A stretch of 64,000 nt of DNA from Cyclobacterium sp. 1_MG-2023 (lineage in GTDB: Bacteria; Bacteroidota; Bacteroidia; Cytophagales; Cyclobacteriaceae), in NCBI RefSeq assembly GCF_030546805.1, contig NZ_JAUOPC010000015.1, forward strand, positions 62,001 through 126,000, in the 5' to 3' direction. The notes under the pieces are model-generated. The model searched no databases. It saw nothing but the letters and a program-made list of their open reading frames with translations, and was not told where the DNA came from. A program made the translations under genes and the position numbers. Of this stretch, positions 55,192 to 63,526 are shown one piece after another; the stretch's first letter is position 1; each line of letters opens with the position of its first letter.

Positions 55192-55764
55192 ATGAAAAAT
55201 ATAATTAAAATTTCCAGCCTTTTAATATTCTTACTTTCTGTCTCCATTCCTGAAATGGCCACAGCTCAAAAATCGAGAGAATCAAAAAAAGCTGTTGTCA
55301 TAAATAAAGAAAATAGACGGGTTCCAAGCAAAAAAGTGGTATACAAAAAACCCAATAAAAAGGTAATTACCGTTAGAACTTTGCCCAGTAGAACCGTTAT
55401 TAAACACAAAAGTATTAATTACTATTATGCCAATAATAAATTCTATACTTATTCAGGGGGGAGGTATATAGCTATTGCTCCTAAAAAAGGGTTTCGTATA
55501 AAAACCCTGCCGATGGGTTATATTAGGGTTAAACACCCGCAAAGAAATTATTTTTGGTTCAATGGAATATTTTACATTCAAGTTGACAATGCCTATGAAG
55601 TAGTAGAGCCTGAAGTTGGAACGATAATTTATGAATTACCCAAAGATTATGAAAGGGTCACCATTGATGGTTATACCTATTATGAATTTTCAAATGTGCT
55701 CTATGAAAAAATTCAAATTGATGGGACCAGGGCCTATGAGGTGGTTGGCTTTATTGATCAGTAG
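55192..55764 (+). CDS. DUF6515 family exported protein
   Basis: A 190-residue protein. The leader is MKNIIKISSLLIFLLSVSIP (cut after ATAQ, about 25), followed by a very basic linker rich in Lys (RVPSKKVVYKKPNKKVITVR). The rest has repeated Tyr-rich strands: INYYYANNKFYTYSGGRYIA, YFWFNGIFYIQVDNAYEVVE, YTYYEFSNVLYEKIQIDGTR, which is the DUF6515 pattern of a YxYxxGxFY-type repeat. Function unknown; periplasmic or surface wall binding is plausible. The start is placed at the ATG at 55192 because it gives a proper leader; the frame opens 10 codons earlier. Confidence 0.75.
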   Translation: MKNIIKISSLLIFLLSVSIPEMATAQKSRESKKAVVINKENRRVPSKKVVYKKPNKKVITVRTLPSRTVIKHKSINYYYANNKFYTYSGGRYIAIAPKKGFRIKTLPMGYIRVKHPQRNYFWFNGIFYIQVDNAYEVVEPEVGTIIYELPKDYERVTIDGYTYYEFSNVLYEKIQIDGTRAYEVVGFIDQ

Positions 55765-56089
55765 TCTCTTATTTACTTCCAAAAACGTTCTCCCCTATAA
55801 TCGCTTGTAATAGCGGTTTAGGGTGTGTCCGGTTGTTTAATTTGAGTTAAGCTGTGAAAAAGTTTTGCGAAGGGAATTAGTGAGGAGGGAAATCTATCAC
55901 TGAATATTTCCAAAAAGAAGGAAATGTTTTTTTCTATTCCTAACTTAGCTAGGTCATTGATGATTTGTCTATCGACCGGCGTTCGCGTTAGTGTTGGGTT
56001 TCTATTCAAGGACAATTCTTTTGGGATCCGACAATATTTCCCCTTTTTCTGCAAATCTTAATTAATCAAATTTAACATACCTGTATAAA
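55765..56089. other. 325-base intergenic region
   Basis: Between the DUF6515 and sulfatase genes. An imperfect inverted repeat lies at about 55793-55823 (CCCTATAATCGCT with AGCGGTTTAGGG), a possible weak terminator. A 78-codon open frame on the minus strand (55818-56054) has no recognisable domain or leader and is not called. Nothing else stands out. Confidence 0.45.
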
Positions 56090-57427
56090 ATGAAAAATAA
56101 CTTATTCCTTTTGTTGGTAAGTGCTTGGATAGTGTCATGTAGTGGTAATAAAGAGAACTTGCCGATGCAACCAAATATTGTGTTAATAATGGCCGACGAT
56201 TTAGGTTATGGGGACATCTCTTGTTATGGGAATGCGTACATTAATACACCAAATTTAGATTTGTTGGCCTCTAATGGGGTTTTGTTTACAGATTATCATT
56301 CCAATGGCTCGGTATGTAGTCCCACTAGAGCAGCGTTAATGACAGGGAAGTACCAGCAACGTACGGGCGTGGAAGGGGTTGTTACGGCCAAAAGTCATAG
56401 GGAGGTAGGCCTTGCTTTAAGTGAAGTTACTTTGGCAGAGGAGCTTAAACAGGATGGCTACAATACAGGTATGTTTGGTAAATGGCACTTGGGGTATGAC
56501 AAAGCTTTCAATCCCACCCTTCAGGGTTTTGATGAATTTGTCGGATTTGTTAGTGGCAATGTTGATTATCATGGGCACATTGACCAAGAAGGATATCTTG
56601 ATTGGTGGAAAGGTGCTGAAATTGAGAATGAAAAAGGCTATACCACGGATCTAATTTCTGATTATGCTGTGAAATATATCCAAGAAAACAATCCCCATGT
56701 TGCAGGGAAGCCCTTTTTTCTATATCTACCTCATGAAGCACCCCACTCTCCTTATCAAAGACGTATTGATAAAGTTTTGAGAGAAGTTGGAACAGCAGGT
56801 ACCCAAGAGGTAATCCAGGATAGTATATCCTCTATTTACAAAGAAATGGTGGAGGTGATGGATGAAGGCGTTGGGAAGATTATACAAACCCTAAAAGAAA
56901 CAGGTCAATATGAAAACACTATTGTCGTATTTATTTCTGACAATGGTGCCAATCATTATGGGAATAATGGAGGGTTGAGAGGATTTAAGGCAGGGCCTTA
57001 TGAAGGAGGAAGTAGGGTTCCCGCTATCTTCAGCTTTCCTAAACAGATAAAAGGAGGAGGTGTCAATGATCAAACGGTCCTCTCCATGGATTTGCTACCA
57101 ACTTTGTTGGATTTTATCGGCAAGGAACCCGGCTCAGCAATAGATGGGATTAGTATTAAAGAGAACCTACTTGAACAGAAAAAACTACCCGAAAGAGATG
57201 TTTTCTTTGCCTATGGCAATAAAAGTTTTATCAGAAGTGGTGATTGGAAGTTGGTGTTGGTTGAAAATAAAGCAGGTAAAAAAATTGAACTTTTTAACTT
57301 GTCTGAGGATTTAGAAGAGCGGAATGACTTGGGTTCCAAAGTGCCCGACTTAAGTAAAAGGCTTTTGAACAAACTTGAAACCTGGGCTGTAGAAGTTAGA
57401 GAAGGAGTGGATTTGGTGTCAAGATAA
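56090..57427 (+). CDS. arylsulfatase family enzyme, Cys-type formylglycine site
   Basis: A 445-residue sulfatase that removes sulfate esters, probably from polysaccharides of algae or animals given the likely habitat. A lipoprotein leader ends in SAWIVSC. The catalytic motif is CSPTRAALMTGKYQQRTG (about 76-93); the first Cys is turned into formylglycine by a maturase not in this window. Metal ligands are in LIMADDLGYGDISCYG and FISDNGANHYGNNGG (about 281-295). The S1 family includes both aryl- and glycan-sulfatases, so the substrate is open. The MFS gene follows after 45 bases, and might import the released sugar or sulfate compound. Confidence 0.9.
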   Translation: MKNNLFLLLVSAWIVSCSGNKENLPMQPNIVLIMADDLGYGDISCYGNAYINTPNLDLLASNGVLFTDYHSNGSVCSPTRAALMTGKYQQRTGVEGVVTAKSHREVGLALSEVTLAEELKQDGYNTGMFGKWHLGYDKAFNPTLQGFDEFVGFVSGNVDYHGHIDQEGYLDWWKGAEIENEKGYTTDLISDYAVKYIQENNPHVAGKPFFLYLPHEAPHSPYQRRIDKVLREVGTAGTQEVIQDSISSIYKEMVEVMDEGVGKIIQTLKETGQYENTIVVFISDNGANHYGNNGGLRGFKAGPYEGGSRVPAIFSFPKQIKGGGVNDQTVLSMDLLPTLLDFIGKEPGSAIDGISIKENLLEQKKLPERDVFFAYGNKSFIRSGDWKLVLVENKAGKKIELFNLSEDLEERNDLGSKVPDLSKRLLNKLETWAVEVREGVDLVSR

Positions 57428-57472
57428 AATGTTCTCCAAAAGTCACCTAAGGGTCCATTGAAAATATAGCAT

Positions 57473-58642
57473 TTGAAACACTCTAAAATAATTCTTCCTG
57501 TAATTGTATTCTCCCAGTTTTGCTGTACCTCCCTTTGGTTTGCAGGAAATGGTGTGATCAATGACCTTGTTTTGAATTTTGACTTGAAACCAGGTGCTTT
57601 AGGGCATTTGACTTCAGCCGTACAGTTTGGTTTCATTATAGGTACCTTGGTTTTTGCACTCTTAACAATTGCGGATCGATTTTCACCTTCGAAAGTGTTT
57701 TTTTTCAGTGCCTTGATAGGAGCTTTGTTCAACTTAGGCGTGACTTGGGATGGCAATGGATTGCTGAGTTTGATTTTTTTGCGATTTTTCACGGGCTTTT
57801 TTCTTGCAGGGATTTATCCCGTGGGGATGAAAATAGCGGCTGATTACTATGAAAAAGGGTTGGGTAAGTCGCTTGGATTTTTGGTAGGTGCACTGGTGCT
57901 CGGAACAGCCTTTCCTCATTTGCTAAAAGAAATGGGTGGATCCTACCCATGGAAAGCTATATTGGTTGCCACCTCCGGATTGGGCCTTTTGGGTGGCTTT
58001 TTGATGTTGATTTTGGTACCGAATGGCCCTTTTCGTAAACCCGGTCAGCCTGCGAAAATTTCCGCTTTTTTTAAGATTTTTGAAAACAAAAAGTTTCGTT
58101 CCGTATCCTTTGGGTATTTCGGTCATATGTGGGAACTTTATACCTTTTGGGCCTTTGTGCCTGTGATTTTATTAAAATTTATTGCTGAACAGCCGGATTC
58201 GACTTTGAATGTGCCATTGCTTTCCTTTTTAATCATTGGTGTAGGAGGTCTTGCTTGTGTGTTTAGTGGTTTTCTGGCTTCAAGTTTTGGTATTAAACGT
58301 TTGGCTTTTATCTTTTTGCTGTTGTCAGGCCTTTGTTGCCTTTTATCTCCCCTATTGCTTTCTAGTCATAATGAGTTTCTGTTTGTTGGTTTTCTTTTTT
58401 TCTGGGGAATCGTGATCATTGCTGATTCTCCTTTACTGTCTACCCTAGTGGCACAGCATGCAACGGCTGATATCAAAGGAACAGCGCTTACAATAGTAAA
58501 TAGTATAGGTTATACAATATCGATCATTAGCATTCAATTGGTCACTGGAATGATGGTCTTTACGGATTCCAATGCGATATTCCTTGTTTTAGCCATCGGT
58601 CCCTGCCTAGGTTTAATAGGCTTACTCAACGAAAAAAAATAG
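57473..58642 (+). CDS. MFS transporter
   Basis: A 389-residue transporter with about 12 hydrophobic helices in two halves. The start region is a membrane helix (IILPVIVFSQFCCTSLWFAG), and the loop after helix 2 region carries the family pattern around GALGHLTSAVQFGFIIGTLV and DRFSPSKVFFFSALIGALFN. The start is a TTG at 57473: no ATG lies between it and a stop codon upstream (TAG at 57467-57469), and the next ATG falls deep inside the protein. The substrate is unknown. It is placed between the sulfatase and the GntP-type permease, and is 109 bases from the latter, so it more likely belongs with the sulfatase. Confidence 0.8.
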   Translation: MKHSKIILPVIVFSQFCCTSLWFAGNGVINDLVLNFDLKPGALGHLTSAVQFGFIIGTLVFALLTIADRFSPSKVFFFSALIGALFNLGVTWDGNGLLSLIFLRFFTGFFLAGIYPVGMKIAADYYEKGLGKSLGFLVGALVLGTAFPHLLKEMGGSYPWKAILVATSGLGLLGGFLMLILVPNGPFRKPGQPAKISAFFKIFENKKFRSVSFGYFGHMWELYTFWAFVPVILLKFIAEQPDSTLNVPLLSFLIIGVGGLACVFSGFLASSFGIKRLAFIFLLLSGLCCLLSPLLLSSHNEFLFVGFLFFWGIVIIADSPLLSTLVAQHATADIKGTALTIVNSIGYTISIISIQLVTGMMVFTDSNAIFLVLAIGPCLGLIGLLNEKK

Positions 58643-58751
58643 TGACTTCATCTGTTCTAGCTAAAAGTCAAATTAATTATTGAAGTTTTTTATAGCGAAA
58701 TAGGCATTTAGCAGAATATGCTGTAATTTTTGGCTTAGTTTAAAAACCACT

Positions 58752-60071
58752 ATGACTTTTATTATTGTCGCCTCAAGTATTTTGTTTTTGGTTGGACTGA
58801 TCGTTTGGATCAAGGTTGAGCCATTTATAGCATTCCTAATAACCTCCATTATAGCGGGGCTATTGCTAGGAATACCTCTTGATGAGATCTCTAGTGCGGT
58901 GCAAAGGGGGATAGGAAACCTGATGGGAGCATTGGTGATTGTAATTGTTTTAGGAGCTATGCTGGGTAAGATCGTGGCAGATAGTGGAGCTGCTCAGCGG
59001 ATTGCTCAATTCCTAATGAACAGCTTTGGGCAAAAACATGTCCATTGGGCGATAGGGCTTACCGCTTTTATCGTGGGCATTCCATTGTTTTTTAATGTGG
59101 GTTTTGTACTGTTGGTGCCGCTGGTCTTTGCGGTAGCTTACCAATATAAAGTTCCAGTAATGATTTTGGGTATGCCAATGCTTGCTGCCTTGTCCATTAC
59201 CCATGGTCTTCTTCCTCCACATCCGGCTCCGGTAGCGTTAGTCGCCCAATTTGGAGCCAATATGGGAACTACTCTGATCTATGGATTTATTATTGGGATT
59301 CCGGTAATAATTTTGGGTGGGCCTTTATTGGGAAGGCTTCCCTATTTACGCAAAATGCAGATTACTCCTTTAGATGTTTTTAATGTGAAACCAAAGGAAG
59401 AAAGTGAATTGCCAGGCTTGGCGAATAGCCTTTTTACTGCCTTACTTCCAGTCTTCCTTCTGATAGTGTTGTCTTTGGTAGGTCTTAAAATGGATACAGA
59501 TAGCCCTGCGTATGGATTCATGATGTTTATTGGAGACCCTAATATTGTCATGTTAATTTCTTTGACTTGGGCGACCTTTAGTCTTGGTATCCTGAAGAAG
59601 ATCAAAGTGGCAGAGGTTATGAATGGTTATGCATCAGCGGTAAAAGATATTGCGCTGATACTTTTGATTATAGCAGGTGCAGGAGCCTATAAAGAAGTGT
59701 TGGTGGAAAGTGGGGTTAGTGGAGATATTGGTGCTTCGTTGCAGCAATTGTCCATCAATCCTCTTTTATTGGGCTGGCTGATCGCTGCAGTAATTAGGGT
59801 TTCCGTAGGATCTGCCACAGTTGCAGCCCTTACCGCAGCAGGTATAATTGCTCCCTTGGTTGCTTCAGGGGTTGGAAATCCTAACCTTATGGTATTGGCG
59901 ATTGGAAGCGGGAGTTTGGTTTTTTCTCATGTCAATGATGGAGGATTTTGGTTGGTAAAAGAGTATTTTAATTTAAGTATAAAGCAAACCTTTCTCTCAT
60001 GGACCATGCTGGAAACAGTATTGTCAATTTTGGGTCTTTTAGGTGTGCTTATTTTGGATTTATTTATATAA
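58752..60071 (+). CDS. GntP family permease
   Basis: A 439-residue membrane transporter with about 12 helices. Family marks are VIVIVLGAMLGKIVADSGAA (about 60-79), GIPLFFNVGFVLLVPLVFAV (about 108-127), THGLLPPHPAPVALVAQFGA (about 145-164), and SVGSATVAALTAAGIIAPLV near 355. GntP members carry gluconate, but also other hydroxy acids and D-serine (DsdX). The RidA, D-TA family and dipeptidase genes that follow make a D-amino acid the more likely cargo here. The gene is the first of a plausible four-gene operon (spaces of 21, -8 and 34 bases). Confidence 0.88.
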   Translation: MTFIIVASSILFLVGLIVWIKVEPFIAFLITSIIAGLLLGIPLDEISSAVQRGIGNLMGALVIVIVLGAMLGKIVADSGAAQRIAQFLMNSFGQKHVHWAIGLTAFIVGIPLFFNVGFVLLVPLVFAVAYQYKVPVMILGMPMLAALSITHGLLPPHPAPVALVAQFGANMGTTLIYGFIIGIPVIILGGPLLGRLPYLRKMQITPLDVFNVKPKEESELPGLANSLFTALLPVFLLIVLSLVGLKMDTDSPAYGFMMFIGDPNIVMLISLTWATFSLGILKKIKVAEVMNGYASAVKDIALILLIIAGAGAYKEVLVESGVSGDIGASLQQLSINPLLLGWLIAAVIRVSVGSATVAALTAAGIIAPLVASGVGNPNLMVLAIGSGSLVFSHVNDGGFWLVKEYFNLSIKQTFLSWTMLETVLSILGLLGVLILDLFI

Positions 60072-60092
60072 TATAAACTAAAAAAAAATAAT

Positions 60093-60557
60093 ATGTCTGC
60101 AGAAGCAAAAGTTAAAGAGTTGGGTTTAGTATTGCCTCCTGCACCACCTCCAGGTGGTGTATATCGTCCTATTGTTATCACCGGTAATCTACTGTTTCTT
60201 TCAGGTCATGGGCCGGTTTTACCAAATGGTGACATGATCAGAGGGAAAATAGGTATAGACTTGGACAAAGAGCAAGGAAAAGAGGCTGCGCGCCAAGTAG
60301 GCTTGACCATGTTGTCAACACTTCAAACCCAGTTGGGAAGCCTTAATAAAATCAAAAGGGTGGTCAAGGTATTGGGGATGGTAAACTGTGCCCTAGACTT
60401 TGAAGAGCATCCTTTCGTTATCAATGGGTGCAGTGAATTATTTGCCGATGTCTGGGGAGAAGACAATGGTCTTGGCTCTAGAAGTGCTGTAGGGTTTGGT
60501 TCTCTGCCGGGAAATATATCCGTAGAGATTGAGGCCACATTTGAATTAAATGAATAG
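60093..60557 (+). CDS. RidA/YjgF family protein
   Basis: A 154-residue protein of the RidA superfamily, in the longer branch with the start LVLPPAPPPGGVYRPIVITG. RidA enzymes hydrolyse the reactive enamine or imine products of PLP-dependent dehydratases. The likely catalytic Arg is in GSRSAVGFGSLPGNISVEIE (about 129-148), the position of the conserved Arg in E. coli RidA. It trimerises in the family. The gene sits next to a D-TA/D-serine dehydratase-like gene (8-base overlap), which fits the idea that its job is to clear 2-aminoacrylate or 2-aminocrotonate made by that enzyme. Confidence 0.88.
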   Translation: MSAEAKVKELGLVLPPAPPPGGVYRPIVITGNLLFLSGHGPVLPNGDMIRGKIGIDLDKEQGKEAARQVGLTMLSTLQTQLGSLNKIKRVVKVLGMVNCALDFEEHPFVINGCSELFADVWGEDNGLGSRSAVGFGSLPGNISVEIEATFELNE

Positions 60558-61677
60558 AAATAATATGCAAGACAATTGGTTTAAATTAAACCATCCCGAA
60601 AAAATTGATAGTCCTGCTTTGCTGGTCTATTTGGATAGGGCCAAAAAAAACATTGAGAAAGTAATCCAAGAGGTAGGTACCGCTGACCGGCTTAGACCTC
60701 ATGTGAAGACCAATAAATCTGCCGAGGCCTGCCTACTCATGATGGATGCGGGAATCACAGCCTTTAAAGGCGCGACAATTGCTGAAATTGAATTGCTTGC
60801 TACTGTTGGGGCAAAGGATATATTAATGGCTTATCAGCCAGTAGGTCCTAAGGTTGATCGGTTTTTGACTTTGGTTGCCGAGTATCCGGAAGTTAAGTTT
60901 CAGTGTTTAATAGACCATGTGGACGCGGCCAAAGCCTTGAATGAAAAAGCATTGGAAGCCGGTCAAACGATTGGTGTTTATATTGACCTGAATGCAGGGA
61001 CAAATAGAACAGGTATTGCTCCCGGAGCAGCTGCAGAGGAATTGTTTGAGGAATTGGTGGCCATGGAAGGCTTACAGGTAGTGGGTTTTCATTTGTATGA
61101 TGGTCACTTGCGAGATCCAGACCTTAAAAAAAGGGAAGCAGCTTGCGATGCTGGTTTTGCTCCAATCGCTCAAATGCGAGAAAAACTGGAGAAAAAACAC
61201 CATATAACTTTAGATGTTATTGCCGGAGGGTCAACCACCTTCCCTTTTCATTCCAAAAGGGAAAGAATCACTTGTGCGCCCGGTACATTTATTTACTGGG
61301 ATGAAGGGTATGCAAGTGGGCTTCCTGAGCAGTCTTTTTTATATGCAGCATTGGTATTGTGTCGGGTGGTGTCTTTACCTACTTCCAATTACATATGTGT
61401 CGATCTAGGTTATAAAGCAATTGCTTCCGAAAACCCTTTAGATAATAGGGTTAAATTTCTTAATGCCCCGGAACTGGAGCCGGTAAGTCACAGTGAGGAA
61501 CACTTGGTCTTGGAAGCCAAAGAGGGACATTCCTATAAAATAGGAGATGTTTTATATGCGGTTCCGATTCATATTTGTCCTACAGTTGCTTCTTACCAAG
61601 AAGCACTGGTTATTCAGGATGGAGAGCAAGTAGCAAGCTGGAAAACCCTAGCCAGAGACAGGAGAATTACTTTTTAG
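60550..61677 (+). CDS. D-threonine aldolase/D-serine dehydratase-like PLP enzyme (D-TA family)
   Basis: A 375-residue fold type III PLP enzyme. The PLP lysine is in RPHVKTNKSAEACLLMMDAG (about 47-66). The alanine-racemase-like barrel covers about 20-260 (YIDLNAGTNRTG; DVIAGGSTTFP) and the C-terminal metal site appears as VPIHICPTVASY, the His and Cys being the zinc ligands of the DSD1 type. Aldolases and dehydratases of this group are hard to tell apart; the adjacent RidA favours a dehydratase that releases an enamine. The start at 60550 overlaps ridA by 8 bases; an ATG at 60565 is also good. Confidence 0.85.
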   Translation: MNRNNMQDNWFKLNHPEKIDSPALLVYLDRAKKNIEKVIQEVGTADRLRPHVKTNKSAEACLLMMDAGITAFKGATIAEIELLATVGAKDILMAYQPVGPKVDRFLTLVAEYPEVKFQCLIDHVDAAKALNEKALEAGQTIGVYIDLNAGTNRTGIAPGAAAEELFEELVAMEGLQVVGFHLYDGHLRDPDLKKREAACDAGFAPIAQMREKLEKKHHITLDVIAGGSTTFPFHSKRERITCAPGTFIYWDEGYASGLPEQSFLYAALVLCRVVSLPTSNYICVDLGYKAIASENPLDNRVKFLNAPELEPVSHSEEHLVLEAKEGHSYKIGDVLYAVPIHICPTVASYQEALVIQDGEQVASWKTLARDRRITF

Positions 61678-61711
61678 GTATACTCATTTAACACATAAAT
61701 TAACAACAAAG

Positions 61712-62782
61712 ATGTTTACTATAGATGCCCATTTGGATTTAAGCATGAATGCCCTTGAATGGAATAGGGACCTTACCCAGCCTGTGGAAGCCATAAATGC
61801 CCGAGAAAAAGGGATGACTGATAAAACAGACCGTGGAAATGCTACTGTTTCTTTACCTACCCTAAGAAAGGGAGAAATTGGTCTGGTAGTGGCGACACAA
61901 ATTGCTCGGTACGTGGCACCGGACAACCCACTCCCGGGATGGAATAGTCCTGAACAAGCTTGGGCTCAAACCCAAGGGCAGTTGGCTTGGTATAAAGCCA
62001 TGGAGGACAAAGGGGAGATGGTTCAGATTAGAGATAAAAAGCAATTGAATGAGCACGTCAAACTATGGATGAATGGAGAGCCGAATGATAAAAAACCGGT
62101 TGGGTACATTCTTTCCTTGGAGGGAGCAGATTCCATTGTAGAGCTAAGCTATCTAGAAAAAGCCTATGAAAATGGATTGAGAGCCCTTGGACCCGCCCAT
62201 TACGGGCCGGGTAGGTATGCGCAAGGAACCGATGCTTCCGGTCCTCTAGGAGAAAGTGGCAGGGCCTTGCTCAAAGAAATGGAGCGATTAAATATTATTT
62301 TAGACGCCACCCATTTATGTGATGTGTGTTTTTGGGAGGCATTGGATCATTTCAATGGTCCCGTTTGGGCTAGTCACAATAATTGTAGGGCGCTGGTTGA
62401 TCACAATAGGCAGTTTAGCGATGATATGATCAAAGCCCTTGTAGATAGAGGGGCAGTTATTGGTGGTGCTTTAGACGCTTGGATGATGGTGCCGGGTTGG
62501 ATTAGAGGGAAGTCTTTACCTAAGGAGATGGATTGTGATCTGGAGAAAGTGGTGGACCATATGGACCATATTTGTCAAATTGCAGGTAATGCAAACCATA
62601 TTGGGATAGGTACGGATTTAGATGGTGCCTATGGTAGAGAGCAGAGTCCTTATGACCTCGAAACGATTGCGGATATCGCAAGAATCCCGGGAATGTTGCT
62701 GAAAAGAGGCTATACAGAAGACGATGTTGAGAAGGTGATGCATAAAAATTGGTTGCGATTTTTGAATGAAGCTTGGTCATAA
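61712..62782 (+). CDS. membrane dipeptidase family M19
   Basis: A 356-residue zinc peptidase of the renal dipeptidase family. Metal ligands are HxD in DAHLDLSMN (about 6-8), Glu in LSLEGADSI (about 131), and two His in ILDATHLCDVCF (about 199) and WASHNNCR (about 218); the Asp is in GIGTDLDGAYG near 303. Bacterial M19 enzymes often cut dipeptides with a D-amino acid at the C-terminus, and sit in such operons to release D-amino acids. No signal peptide is visible, so it would act in the cytoplasm. It is 34 bases after the D-TA gene and is followed by a strong terminator. Confidence 0.9.
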   Translation: MFTIDAHLDLSMNALEWNRDLTQPVEAINAREKGMTDKTDRGNATVSLPTLRKGEIGLVVATQIARYVAPDNPLPGWNSPEQAWAQTQGQLAWYKAMEDKGEMVQIRDKKQLNEHVKLWMNGEPNDKKPVGYILSLEGADSIVELSYLEKAYENGLRALGPAHYGPGRYAQGTDASGPLGESGRALLKEMERLNIILDATHLCDVCFWEALDHFNGPVWASHNNCRALVDHNRQFSDDMIKALVDRGAVIGGALDAWMMVPGWIRGKSLPKEMDCDLEKVVDHMDHICQIAGNANHIGIGTDLDGAYGREQSPYDLETIADIARIPGMLLKRGYTEDDVEKVMHKNWLRFLNEAWS

Positions 62783-62786
62783 TCGG

Positions 62787-62825
62787 ATTTTTGTTTAATT
62801 ATATATAGTAAAATTAAACAAAAAT
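62787..62825. promoter_or_regulatory. inverted pair 1 of the crt operator array
   Basis: A perfect 14-bp inverted repeat, ATTTTTGTTTAATT (62787-62800) and AATTAAACAAAAAT (62812-62825), with an 11-base spacer. It lies 4 bases after the dipeptidase stop and carries the same TTTGTTTAA core as the two pairs nearer the ECF sigma gene. Confidence 0.6.
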
Positions 62826-62856
62826 ATTTCAGGTTTTTGTAGGTTTAAAGCCTTTG

Positions 62857-62891
62857 AAACCCCTTTCTAATTGGTTAGAAAGGGGTTTTTT
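62857..62891 (+). terminator. strong terminator of the D-amino-acid operon
   Basis: Perfect 14-bp stem, AAACCCCTTTCTAA / TTAGAAAGGGGTTT, with a TTGG loop and a following T tract. It isolates the dipeptidase operon from the sigma-crtI unit. Confidence 0.93.
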
Positions 62892-62915
62892 GTTTATTAT
62901 TGAATTGGTCGGTAA

Positions 62916-62997
62916 TTTTTTGTTTAACAATAAAATAAAAAAATTAGACAAAATATTTGGTGTATTGTTTAACAATGTTTAAGTTTGATTAAACAAA
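62916..62997. promoter_or_regulatory. inverted pairs 2 and 3 of the crt operator array
   Basis: Pair 2: TTTGTTTAA (62919-62927) and TTAGACAAA (62944-62952). Pair 3: ATTGTTTAA (62964-62972) and TTAAACAAA (62989-62997). Starts of the two members are 25 bases apart in both, and 24 in pair 1. The members of each pair face each other as inverted repeats. Such spacing, about 2.3 turns of DNA, suits a protein that binds two sites together. Confidence 0.6.
62956..62987 (+). promoter_or_regulatory. promoter of the ECF sigma-crtI operon
   Basis: TTTG (62956-62959), a 20-base spacer, TAAGTTTG (62980-62987) is a near-perfect Bacteroidota housekeeping promoter. The start of transcription should be near 62994, with a leader of about 16 bases. 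Inverted pair 3 covers the spacer, the -7 box and the probable start, so a bound protein would block transcription. Confidence 0.55.
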
Positions 62998-63009
62998 AAC
63001 ACAGGATCC

Positions 63010-63522
63010 ATGACAACTTTAGAATTTAGTTATTCGCTTACAAAGCTCAGTCCTTCCTTAAAGCCATTTGCTTTAAAATTGACAAGGGATATGGATGATG
63101 CAAATGATTTATTACAGGATACAATGGTAAAAGCCTTTACCAATAAGGACAAGTTTACCGATGGGACCAATTTAAAAGCTTGGTTGTATACCATTATGAA
63201 AAATACTTTTATCACCAATTACCAAAGAATGGTGAGGAGAGGGACCTTTGTGGATACAACCGAAAACCTTCATTTTATCAATTCCGGTGCAACAATCATT
63301 GAAAATGGTGTTTATGGAGATTTTGCAATGAATGACATAACCAAGGCCATCAATCAATTGGATGAGGTGTATAAATCTCCCTTCCTAATGCATTACAGGG
63401 GTTTTAAATATCATGAAATAGCCATGAAATTAAATATTCCAATTGGGACAGTAAAAAACAGGATACATATTGCAAGGAAGCTTTTAAAAGACGATCTTAA
63501 GGTTTATACCACCATTAACTAA
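63010..63522 (+). CDS. ECF-type RNA polymerase sigma factor
   Basis: A 170-residue sigma-70 family factor of the extracytoplasmic-function group. Region 2 (about 15-80) shows LKPFALKLTRDMDDANDLLQ and then DTMVKAF and LKAWLYTIMKNTFITNYQR, typical of region 2.2-2.4. Region 4 (about 110-165) has INQLDEVYKSPFLMHYRGFK and YHEIAMKLNIPIGTVKNRIH, the recognition helix being the second. No anti-sigma gene is seen within the window. It is placed 4 bases before the crtI start, so the two are one unit. It could drive its own and other pigment genes. Confidence 0.92.
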   Translation: MTTLEFSYSLTKLSPSLKPFALKLTRDMDDANDLLQDTMVKAFTNKDKFTDGTNLKAWLYTIMKNTFITNYQRMVRRGTFVDTTENLHFINSGATIIENGVYGDFAMNDITKAINQLDEVYKSPFLMHYRGFKYHEIAMKLNIPIGTVKNRIHIARKLLKDDLKVYTTIN

Positions 63523-63526
63523 TTAA

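Noticed and set aside
55818-56054. 78-codon minus-strand open frame before the sulfatase gene
   Set aside because: No recognisable domain, ribosome site or partner; the frame could be chance in a 325-base gap.
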